This document shows positions 17,894 through 24,579 of a stretch of DNA of 33,777 bases, in pieces. Numbering within the stretch: the stretch's first letter is position 1; each line of letters starts with the position of its first letter. The DNA is from a bacterium (GTDB taxonomy: Bacteria > Myxococcota_A > Bradymonadia > REDH01). The DNA lies in contig JAUICO010000052.1 in the NCBI GenBank assembly GCA_030427825.1, positions 1-33,777 of the forward strand. Reading direction: 5' to 3'. The notes below the pieces were generated by a model. That model was not told the DNA's origin. It searched no databases and saw nothing but the letters and a program-made list of their open reading frames with translations. The position numbers and the translations under genes are program-made.

Positions 17894-18874
17894 ATGACAG
17901 TTGCACGAAAAGGTCCATTCGTTGGCTTCCCGCGAGGCTGGTTCGTCGTCGGATTTTCGGATGAACTCAAGCCCGGCGACATCAAGTCGCTGAAGTATTT
18001 TAACGAAACGATGATGATGTACCGTGGCGAAGACGGCGTGGTCCGCATCATGGACAGCATCTGCCCGCACCTCGGCGCCGACCTTGCCGCCGGCGGTAAG
18101 GTAGTCGGCGGCGGCGTCGTCTGCCCCTTCCATCACTGGCGCTATGGCGCGGATGGCAGCTGTGTGGAGATTCCGTACTGCGAGAAGATCCCAAAGAAGG
18201 CTACGTTGAACGCAAGGACGGTCAAGGAGCTCAATGGGATGATCTTCCTCTGGTACCATCCGGCCGGCGAGGCACCGGACTTTGAGGTCCCGGTGCTGCC
18301 GAACGAAGAGCAGGAAGGCTGGCTGCCCTGGGCGCACAGCATCATCCGTATCAAGACGCACTCCAAAGAGATCGTCGAGAACGTTGTCGACCTTGCTCAC
18401 TTCGGTCCGGTCCACGGCACACACGTTGATCGCTTTACGAACGAATTTATCGACCACAAGGCGATTCAACACACCGGCGGTGTCGCCTACCCGCGCGGCG
18501 GCGGCAAGGACGTGTTCGAGCTGGACGCGACCTACTACGGCCCCGGCTTTCAGATCTCGGACATGCGTGGCTACATGCACAGCATGCTCGTGAATGCGCA
18601 CACGATGATTGACGAGAACACTCTCGACCTGCGCTTCGGCGTCTCGATCAAGCCGCTGCCGGACAAGGAAGCGACGGAGAACATCAAGAAAATGTACGTC
18701 GAGAACCTGACCGTGGGTTTCCTGGAAGACGTACAGATCTGGGAGAACAAGGAATACCTCGAGCGGCCGCTGCTCTGTGCTGCGGACGGCCCGATCGCCA
18801 AGCTGCGTCGGTGGTACGCCCAGTTCTACCACCCGGAGCACTTCGAGGTGGAGTCAGTGACACACGTCAACTGA
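17894..18874 (+). CDS. Rieske non-haem iron oxygenase, KshA-like (copy 1)
   Basis: 326 aa. ATG at 17894, 5 nt after a GGAG ribosome-binding site; the in-frame sequence upstream (to 17495) crosses the rhodanese gene and is not coding. Rieske [2Fe-2S] ligands Cys57-x-His59 and Cys77-xx-His80. The mononuclear iron site has NxxDxxHFxxxH (Asn163, Asp166, His169, His174) and Asp279 in GFLEDVQIW. These spacings, and the C-terminal RPLLCAADGPIAKLRRWYAQFY, match 3-ketosteroid 9alpha-hydroxylase oxygenase KshA and its DAF-36/Neverland relatives as I remember them. Inferred role: hydroxylation of a steroid or other polycyclic substrate. Needs an electron-donating reductase, not present here. Operator A lies upstream; the NTF2-like gene follows. 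Confidence 0.9.
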   Translation: MTVARKGPFVGFPRGWFVVGFSDELKPGDIKSLKYFNETMMMYRGEDGVVRIMDSICPHLGADLAAGGKVVGGGVVCPFHHWRYGADGSCVEIPYCEKIPKKATLNARTVKELNGMIFLWYHPAGEAPDFEVPVLPNEEQEGWLPWAHSIIRIKTHSKEIVENVVDLAHFGPVHGTHVDRFTNEFIDHKAIQHTGGVAYPRGGGKDVFELDATYYGPGFQISDMRGYMHSMLVNAHTMIDENTLDLRFGVSIKPLPDKEATENIKKMYVENLTVGFLEDVQIWENKEYLERPLLCAADGPIAKLRRWYAQFYHPEHFEVESVTHVN

Positions 18875-18910
18875 CCCGAACGGAAGGTGCCAACGACAGA
18901 GGGGAAGCCA

Positions 18911-19396
18911 ATGAAGTTTGCTCGCGAAGAGGTCGAGACCGCCTTCAGGAACTACTGGAAAGTAGGGGCTCTGGAGGAGCGCTGGGAGGCGTGGCCGGAC
19001 ATCTTCACAGAGGACGTCCTCTACGTGGAGCACATTCTCGGCACGATGCGGGGGCGCGAAACGGTTCGTGAGTGGATCACCAAACTGATGGTGACAAACA
19101 AACACATTCACGCGCTGCTCGACTGGTACATGATCGAAGATCACCGCGTCGTGGTGAACATGATCAATCGATACTACAACCCGGAACCCGGCGGCGCTCC
19201 CTTCGACTTTCCGGGTATCACCATCCTACACTACGCCGGCGGTGGCCTCTTCAACTACGAAGAGGACTACTGGGATCTCACAATGGCCAAACAGGCGTAC
19301 ACGGACTTCAACGCCGCAGCGAAGAAGTTCGGTACCGAGGGCATCGTCGAAACGCCGGAGCGCATGGCCACCCGCGATCCATGGCCCGGAGGCTGA
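18911..19396 (+). CDS. NTF2/SnoaL-like protein
   Basis: 161 aa. The ATG at 18911 is preceded by AGAGGGGAAGCC, far better than the upstream GTG at 18887. The layout of a SnoaL/nuclear transport factor 2 fold is visible: an N-terminal helix pair (FAREEVETAFRNYWKVG), WPDIFTEDVLYVEH, the turn GTMRGRETVREWI, and strands ending in GGLFNYEEDYWD. Members include ketosteroid isomerase-like enzymes, polyketide cyclases, limonene hydrolase-like enzymes and beta subunits of ring-hydroxylating dioxygenases. It lies 36 nt after the Rieske 1 gene and is probably cotranscribed, so a role on the same substrate is inferred. Isomerase, hydratase and accessory subunit are all possible; the family alone does not decide. 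Confidence 0.85.
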   Translation: MKFAREEVETAFRNYWKVGALEERWEAWPDIFTEDVLYVEHILGTMRGRETVREWITKLMVTNKHIHALLDWYMIEDHRVVVNMINRYYNPEPGGAPFDFPGITILHYAGGGLFNYEEDYWDLTMAKQAYTDFNAAAKKFGTEGIVETPERMATRDPWPGG

Positions 19397-19463
19397 CTAC
19401 AGCCTCCCACCGGCTCGTCCACCGAGCGCAGTTGTTTGTTCGTAAGGCGGGTCGCGGGGATTC

Positions 19464-21011
19464 CTACGCGCGCAATTCACGGCGCAGAATCTTGCCCGAC
19501 GCCGACTTCGGGATGCTCTCGCGGAACACAACATCGGCGAGTTGTTTGTAACTTGAGACGTGTTTGGCCACGAAGGCCTTGATCGCATCGGCGTCGAGGT
19601 CTGCGCCAGGAGCCAGCACTACAAAGGCGCGGGGTCGCTCGCCGGCTTCCTCGTCGGGAATACCGATCACTGCCGCGTCAGCGATGGCGTCGTGGGACGT
19701 GAGCAGCGCCTCAAGCTCTGCCGGCGGGACCTGAAAGCCCTTGACCTTGATGAGCTCCTTGAGGCGGTCAACGATATAGGTGTGCCCATCGTCATCGATG
19801 CGCGCAATGTCGCCAGTGTGCAGCCAACCGTCGCCGTCGATGGTCGTAGCCGTAGCTTCCGGGTTGGCGAGGTAGCCCTTCATCACCTGCGGCCCACGCA
19901 CCCACAGTTCGCCCTCTGCACCGACCGGCACATCGAGTCCGGTGGCAGGATCCGTCAGCCGGGCTTGGGTGTTTGGCAGCAGGGTGCCCGACGAACCCGG
20001 TCGGGACTGCCCGTCGGCGATCGCGTGACTCACCGGCGACAGCTCGGTCATCCCGTAGCCCTGCGCGACTGTGCATCCAAGGCGTGCTGCTACGGCTTCG
20101 CCCAGCTCTCCACTCAAGGGCGCCGCGCCTGAGAACACCTGCTGCACGCTGGACAGATCGTAGTTGTCGATGATCGGGTGCTTTGCGAGCGCGAGGATGA
20201 TCGGCGGCACCAGAAAGAGACGGGTGATCCGGTGGGTCTGAGTGAGCTCGAGCATCTGCACCAGATCGAACCTGGGAGCCGTGACGATCGTGGCACCGCG
20301 CGCCAGCCCGAAGTTCATCAGGACCGTCATGCCGTAGATATGAAAGAAGGGCAGGACAGCAAAGATGGTCTCATCTTCACCGAGGCCGACCACCGCTTCT
20401 GTCTGCGCCAGATTGGCGACAAGATTGCGGTGCGTGAGCATGACGCCTTTCGGGAATCCCGTGGTTCCCGAAGAATACGGCAGGACCACCACATCTTCGG
20501 CAGCGTTGACCTCGGCGGGCGCGTCGATGGCCTCGCCGAAGTACTCTCCAAGGGGAGCCCATCCCGCAGCACCCGCGCCGATCAGTACTCTGTTCTCGAT
20601 GCCGGTGGCATCACAGGCTTTGCCCGCCTCTTCTGCAAAGAGCTCGATCGTGATCATCCAGTCTGCACCGGAGTCTCCCAACTGAAACGCAAGCTCCTCG
20701 GCACGATACGTGGGGTTCAGCGTGGTGACCGTGGCGCCGAGAGCAGCCACTGCGTGAAACACGACCGCGAACTCCGGCAGGTTCGGCGCCATGAGTGCGA
20801 CCGTTGTGCCTCTGGCGACCCCGCGAGCACGCAGCCCACCGGCCAGGCTCAGGATCTGATCGCGAAGCGCTCCGTAGGTCAGTGTCCGCCCGGTTGGCCC
20901 ATCGATCAGTGCCGGCTTGTCAGCCAGGCGCTCTGCATGTCGCAGAACAAAGTCAGTGACGGAGCCACTCGGGATGACCACCGGCGCGAAAGAACTCTCA
21001 TAGATAGTCAT
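19464..21011 (-). CDS. Acyl-CoA ligase (4-coumarate-CoA ligase-like, ANL superfamily)
   Basis: 515 aa. ATG at 21011 with GGGGGACACG before it; a longer in-frame ORF to 21224 crosses the hairpin array and is rejected. Adenylation motifs in order: LPYSSGTTGFPKGVMLTHRN (P-loop), QGYGMTELSPV, GELWVRGPQVMKGY, GWLHTGDIARID, DRLKELIKVKGFQV and the catalytic Lys in PKSASGKILRREL. It activates a carboxylic acid to acyl-AMP and then the CoA thioester. In the steroid-like setting the substrate could be a sterol side chain or a ring-derived propanoate (as for FadD17/FadD19 or FadD3), but the sequence is generally 4CL-like and does not decide. No operator palindrome is visible in front of it; it may be read from the P450 promoter. 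Confidence 0.9.
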   Translation of the reverse strand: MTIYESSFAPVVIPSGSVTDFVLRHAERLADKPALIDGPTGRTLTYGALRDQILSLAGGLRARGVARGTTVALMAPNLPEFAVVFHAVAALGATVTTLNPTYRAEELAFQLGDSGADWMITIELFAEEAGKACDATGIENRVLIGAGAAGWAPLGEYFGEAIDAPAEVNAAEDVVVLPYSSGTTGFPKGVMLTHRNLVANLAQTEAVVGLGEDETIFAVLPFFHIYGMTVLMNFGLARGATIVTAPRFDLVQMLELTQTHRITRLFLVPPIILALAKHPIIDNYDLSSVQQVFSGAAPLSGELGEAVAARLGCTVAQGYGMTELSPVSHAIADGQSRPGSSGTLLPNTQARLTDPATGLDVPVGAEGELWVRGPQVMKGYLANPEATATTIDGDGWLHTGDIARIDDDGHTYIVDRLKELIKVKGFQVPPAELEALLTSHDAIADAAVIGIPDEEAGERPRAFVVLAPGADLDADAIKAFVAKHVSSYKQLADVVFRESIPKSASGKILRRELRA

Positions 21012-21143
21012 CGTGTCCCCCAGGTTTCGTCTGCAACAGCCGGGCCTGATGCCAAGCGTTCCCCAGCCAATGTACGAGCGCGCAAAGCACCTGTACAGGG
21101 AGCGTCTACACGAGCTGTGCGCGTTACCAACCAACCAAAGGGT

Positions 21144-21273
21144 CAAGGGACCATGGTCCCTTGCGGGAGCAAGCGAGACGGTCTGCCTGTGGCAGGCCGC
21201 TGAGTGCGGTAGTAGTGCTCGCACTGAGCGAGCACGGCAGAGCCCTGCCGGGGTGCAGGGGCAGCGCCCCTGC
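21144..21273. repeat. Hairpin array X in the P450-ligase gap
   Basis: Five consecutive inverted repeats: a perfect 20-bp palindrome (21144-21163, CAAGGGACCATGGTCCCTTG); GCCTG-TGG-CAGGC (21185-21197); GTGCTCGC...GCGAGCAC (21215-21235); CGGCAG-AGCC-CTGCCG (21235-21250); GCAGGGGC-AGC-GCCCCTGC (21255-21273). No coding frame with normal composition is present in 21012-21282. The last hairpin lies 10 nt beyond the P450 stop and could end or process that transcript, but it has no T-run. Confidence 0.75.
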
Positions 21274-21282
21274 CTTCACGTG

Positions 21283-22557
21283 CTAAATCTTCGCGCCCGG
21301 CGTGAACTCGACGGGAATCTCTTTGTACCCGTTGATGAAGTTTGATCGCAGACGTCGGATGTCGCCGGCGAGCCGAATGTCAGGCATTCGCTTGATGAGC
21401 TCGGCGAAGAGCAGCTTCATCTCAAGGCGCGCGAGGCTCGCACCGAGGCAGAAGTGTTCACCGTGACCAAAGGTGACGTGGTCGTTCTCGGTACGTGCGA
21501 TGTCAAACTTCTGCGCGTCTGCGAAGCGTTCGTCATCGCGGTTGGCGGCGTTGTAGTACATCAACACTTTTTCGCCTTCGCGAATCAGCTTGCCGCCGAT
21601 TTCAACGTCCTGTGTGGCGGTGCGGCGGAAGTACATGACGGGGGTCACCCAGCGCAGGATCTCCTCGATCGCCGAGTCTACCAGGTCCGGATTGTCCACG
21701 AGGCGCTGCCATTGGTCCGGGTTCTCAAAGAAGGCGACTATGCCGCCCGAGATGGCGTTGCGTGTGGTCTCGTTGCCTGCGACCGCCAGGAGCAGGAAGA
21801 AGGCGTCAAATTCCATCTCGGTGAGTTTTTCGCCGTCAACCTCAGCGTTCATGAGGGTGCGGATGATGTCCTGCTCGTCCGCTGACTCCGGCGACGCAAG
21901 CTTGGCCTCGGCGAGGCTGTTTGCGTACATCCAGATTTCCATGGAAGCCATGCGTGCGTCTTCGATGGATGTTTGGAATTCAGGGTCGTCGAATCCGATA
22001 AGGCGATTGGACCAATCGAAGAGCTTGTCGCGCTCGTCCTTCGGGACACCCAGCAGGCGGGCGATGACCACCAGAGGCAGCTCAGCCGCGATATCACGGA
22101 CGAAGTCGCAGGACCCTTTCTCGATCACGTCGTTGATGATCTCATCCACATCTTCAGCGATTCCCTTCGCCATGGAGCGGATGATGCGGGGCGTGAAGCC
22201 CTTGCTGACAAGCTTGCGGTACTTGGCGTGCTGCGGCGGGTCCATGTTCAACATCAGGATGTTGAACTGCGAAAGGTCTTCGGGCTCGTATTCCTCCATC
22301 GTCGTGCCACCCCTGGACGACGAGAAGAGCTGTGGGTTGCGCGAAACGAAGCAGATGTCCTCCGGCTTCGTGAGAGCCCAGAAGCCGTTACCGCCGCCGG
22401 GGTCTTCCCGGTGAAAGTACACCGGGTCCTGTTCGCGAATCGTACGCAACTGGTCATGTGGGACACCGGAGTCCCGGTACGCATCCAGGTCCGTGATGTT
22501 GATTCCTGGAATATCTTTCGCCGTTTCCGACGTCTCAAGCTGCGACAAATCACCCAT
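21283..22557 (-). CDS. Cytochrome P450, CYP125/CYP142/CYP124-like
   Basis: 424 aa from the ATG at 22557, preceded by a G-rich ribosome-binding tract. An in-frame ATG at 22602 lies inside operator B1 and upstream of the probable transcription start, so it is rejected. Features: LNMDPPQHAKYRKLVSKGFTP (C-helix region), I-helix oxygen-activation motif AGNETT (260-265), ExxR at Glu299-Arg302, haem-thiolate loop FGHGEHFCLG with Cys370, and a C-terminal LRSNFINGYKEIPVEF. The C-helix and the final motif resemble the mycobacterial sterol-side-chain hydroxylase group. Likely soluble. Inferred role: terminal hydroxylation or oxidation of a steroid or alkyl side chain. Ferredoxin and reductase partners are not in the window. 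Two operators lie directly upstream. Confidence 0.93.
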   Translation of the reverse strand: MGDLSQLETSETAKDIPGINITDLDAYRDSGVPHDQLRTIREQDPVYFHREDPGGGNGFWALTKPEDICFVSRNPQLFSSSRGGTTMEEYEPEDLSQFNILMLNMDPPQHAKYRKLVSKGFTPRIIRSMAKGIAEDVDEIINDVIEKGSCDFVRDIAAELPLVVIARLLGVPKDERDKLFDWSNRLIGFDDPEFQTSIEDARMASMEIWMYANSLAEAKLASPESADEQDIIRTLMNAEVDGEKLTEMEFDAFFLLLAVAGNETTRNAISGGIVAFFENPDQWQRLVDNPDLVDSAIEEILRWVTPVMYFRRTATQDVEIGGKLIREGEKVLMYYNAANRDDERFADAQKFDIARTENDHVTFGHGEHFCLGASLARLEMKLLFAELIKRMPDIRLAGDIRRLRSNFINGYKEIPVEFTPGAKI

Positions 22558-22594
22558 CTCGGCCCCCCGCTGGTTCTCAGTCCCGCTCCAAATA

Positions 22595-22608
22595 TGGAAC
22601 ATGTTCTA
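22595..22608. promoter_or_regulatory. KstR-type operator, site B1
   Basis: TGGAACATGTTCTA fits TnnAACnnGTTnnA. It covers the predicted transcription start of the P450 gene and lies 21 bp (two helical turns) from site B2. Confidence 0.8.
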
Positions 22609-22611
22609 GTC

Positions 22612-22640
22612 AAAGTAGAACACGTTTCAGTTGGGGGCAA
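22612..22640 (-). promoter_or_regulatory. Putative P450 promoter with operator B2 in the spacer
   Basis: On the minus strand, TTGCCC (22635-22640) and TACTTT (22612-22617) are separated by exactly 17 nt, and that spacer contains most of site B2. The same TACTTT follows the palindrome at site D at the same distance. A start near 22605 gives a leader of about 48 nt before the ATG at 22557. Prediction from spacing and sequence only. Confidence 0.5.
22616..22629. promoter_or_regulatory. KstR-type operator, site B2
   Basis: TAGAACACGTTTCA fits TnnAACnnGTTnnA. With its flanks, the minus strand reads CCAACTGAAACGTGTTC followed by TACTTTG, nearly identical to site D. Confidence 0.8.
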
Positions 22641-22691
22641 GCGTGGCGCGCGTGTGGACGGCCGGCGCCCGGGCAACCGGCTGTGGGCGTC

Positions 22692-23651
22692 TCAGGGGAT
22701 CGCGTTTGGATCAGCGTAGAACTGGCGGCACCAGCGGCGAAACTGGGAGATCGGACCGTCGCCCTCAGCGAGGATCGGCGGCTTGACGTGCTTCTTGTTC
22801 TCCCAGATCGGCATGTCCTGCTCGACCTGACGCGTGATCTCCTGAACGAAGGCCCGGCCGATACCCTTCGCGATGTCCGCGCCGCCGTCTTTCTTCACCT
22901 TGAACGCGAAGCGCGCATCCACGTACTCCTCGTCAATTGCTGTGACGGAGTTCACGAGCATCGTCTCCACCAGACCCGTGAAGCGCGTCACGTTAAAGCC
23001 GAAGCCGTACATCTGCGCATGCACCTGACCTTCGACCGGTCCCATCGGGGTCTCCATCGCGGTGTTGAGCACCGAGTTGAAGATGTGCCCCTTCGGGTCA
23101 ATGGTCGCCGTCGGATGGTTGGGCGTCCCGTGCAGGTAATGAAAGTGCTGGCAGTCGACGGCGTTCTCCGCCATCTCCTGGTTGCGCGTGCGGATCTTCC
23201 AGCGGCGCACCACGTACTCCGTCCACTCGTCGCTGGTCGTCTCCGGAAACTCCGGAATCTCCCACGTCGGCGCGTCGCCGTTGGGGTGGTGCCAGACCAT
23301 GATCAGGCCATTGACGTCGCGAACCTCCCAGGGACGAATCTTCGCCGCCTTGGGGATCTTGCCCGCGTAGGGCACCTCGGTGCACGTGCCGGATCCGTCG
23401 AACTGCCAGGCGTGAAACGGGCACTTCACACTCTCGCCGACTACCGTTCCGCCGTGGCCGAGGTGCGCACCAAGGTGCGGGCAGTAGGCGTCCAACACGC
23501 CAACCTTCCCAGTGTCGCTTCGAAAGAGAACCAGCTCTTTGCCGAAGTATTGCAGGGGGCGCACATCCCCGGGTTTGACTTCGTCGCTGTATGCGACCTG
23601 AAACCAGCCAATGGGATAGGGCGGAAAAGAAAAGCGGTAACCTGAGGTCAT
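22692..23651 (-). CDS. Rieske non-haem iron oxygenase, KshA-like (copy 2)
   Basis: 319 aa. The ATG at 23651 has GAAAGGG at proper spacing; an in-frame extension to 23672 is possible but adds only seven residues. Rieske ligands Cys57-x-His59 and Cys77-xx-His80; iron site Asn163, Asp166, His169, His174 and Asp279 (EQDMPIW). The numbering is identical to copy 1, so the two are paralogues of one subfamily. The C-terminal PPILAEGDGPISQFRRWCRQFYAD matches the KshA/DAF-36 tail. Sequence differences around the substrate pocket (AMETPMGPVEGQVHAQMYG against the FELDATYYGPG region of copy 1) suggest a different substrate or ring position. Site C is upstream and shared with the divergent tetR gene. No reductase in the window. 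Confidence 0.9.
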   Translation of the reverse strand: MTSGYRFSFPPYPIGWFQVAYSDEVKPGDVRPLQYFGKELVLFRSDTGKVGVLDAYCPHLGAHLGHGGTVVGESVKCPFHAWQFDGSGTCTEVPYAGKIPKAAKIRPWEVRDVNGLIMVWHHPNGDAPTWEIPEFPETTSDEWTEYVVRRWKIRTRNQEMAENAVDCQHFHYLHGTPNHPTATIDPKGHIFNSVLNTAMETPMGPVEGQVHAQMYGFGFNVTRFTGLVETMLVNSVTAIDEEYVDARFAFKVKKDGGADIAKGIGRAFVQEITRQVEQDMPIWENKKHVKPPILAEGDGPISQFRRWCRQFYADPNAIP

Positions 23652-23684
23652 CAATACACCCTTTCGCAGCACGAAGATTAGAGG

Positions 23685-23698
23685 TAGAACACGTTCTA
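23685..23698. promoter_or_regulatory. KstR-type operator, site C
   Basis: TAGAACACGTTCTA, the most symmetrical copy, lies between the divergent Rieske 2 (start 23651) and tetR (start 23810) genes. Its position predicts autoregulation. Confidence 0.82.
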
Positions 23699-23809
23699 GT
23701 CTACTTCGAGCGGCTCACTTCGACAAGCGCAACGTTGACGCATGCGCTGACGACGAGTCGCACTGAAAGCAACCAACGATACCCGACCAATCATACAAGG
23801 TGCGACCCG

Positions 23810-24409
23810 ATGGGTGAGCGAGCAGAACGAATTATCAACGCCGCAGTCGAGCTCGCAGAAGAGGGTGGCTTTCAGAACGTACGCCTGCGCGACGTCGCGC
23901 AGCGCTCTGGCGTCGCCTTCGGCACACTCTACGCCCGCTTCGCAAGCAAAGAGGACATCCTCGTCGCTGCGCTACAACGCGAAACGAAGAAGTTCGAAGA
24001 GCTGCTCGATGAGTATCCTGTCGAAGGCCCCACCGCCGTCGACCGCGGCATCGCCTTCTTCGGCATCTCGTCCCGGGCACTCTTCGACCGACCCGGCTTC
24101 GGCAAGGCCGTCCTCAAGTCCCTCGGCTCAGGCGTCGAAACCACAGCAGCCAAGGTCATCTCCTACCAGGACATGATGACCGGGCTGATCATCGGTGCAC
24201 TCCGCGGACCCCGAGCGAACGATGACGAAATCGACGCCGACAAGGCAGAGCGCATCTGGCTCGTCGCACACCTGCTGCTCGACATCTGGTACGGCGAACT
24301 CGTCCAATGGATGAGCGCCAGCACCACCGAAGAGCAACTGCTCGAAACCATCTCCAAAGCCGTCCACCTCCTCGTCGGAACTATCAAAGAAGAACTCGGC
24401 GAGGACTGA
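23810..24409 (+). CDS. TetR-family regulator, KstR-like
   Basis: 199 aa. ATG at 23810 after ACAAGGTGCGACCCG. The N-terminal TetR DNA-binding domain (residues 6-52) has RIINAAVELAEEGGFQNV, then the helix-turn-helix RDVAQRSGVAFGTLYARFASK, close to KstR of M. tuberculosis as I remember it (RAVADRADVAVGTLYRYFPSK). The C-terminal all-helical ligand domain ends IWYGELVQWMSAST...AVHLLVGTI, also reminiscent of KstR. KstR is a repressor released by CoA thioesters of steroid acids; the same logic is inferred here. Palindrome C sits upstream of its own start and four further copies stand at neighbouring promoters, so it is the natural candidate to bind them. Convergent with ipdA. Confidence 0.88.
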   Translation: MGERAERIINAAVELAEEGGFQNVRLRDVAQRSGVAFGTLYARFASKEDILVAALQRETKKFEELLDEYPVEGPTAVDRGIAFFGISSRALFDRPGFGKAVLKSLGSGVETTAAKVISYQDMMTGLIIGALRGPRANDDEIDADKAERIWLVAHLLLDIWYGELVQWMSASTTEEQLLETISKAVHLLVGTIKEELGED

Positions 24410-24430
24410 TGTGCGGTCCGGTGCGGTGTG

Positions 24431-24500
24431 CGAGACGCTGTCTCGCGCTCTGCGAGGGGGTTTTCACCCCCTCGACCCCCGGCGGAAAGCTTCGCTTTCC
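24431..24500. repeat. Hairpin array Z between convergent tetR and ipdA
   Basis: Three successive inverted repeats: CGAGAC-GCT-GTCTCG (24431-24445), GAGGGGG-TTTTCA-CCCCCTC (24454-24473) and GGAAAGC-TTC-GCTTTCC (24484-24500), the last two separated by a GACCCCC run. It sits where both convergent transcripts end and may act as a bidirectional stop, but has no canonical T-tract. There is no room or frame for ipdB in 24410-24579. Confidence 0.65.
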
Positions 24501-24579
24501 TTGATGGGTAATGGGGTGACCTTTCGGAGTGATATGCGCCCGCATGTGTGGCGCAGAGCTATGCACCCGACGGCGCGAC

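Noticed and set aside
20178..21203. Plus-strand open frame of 341 codons opposite the acyl-CoA ligase
   Set aside because: No recognisable domain; it crosses hairpin array X and is antisense to a gene with complete ANL motifs.
22558..22602. Upstream ATG (22602) for the P450
   Set aside because: It lies inside operator B1 and at or upstream of the predicted transcription start; the ATG at 22557 has a good ribosome-binding site.
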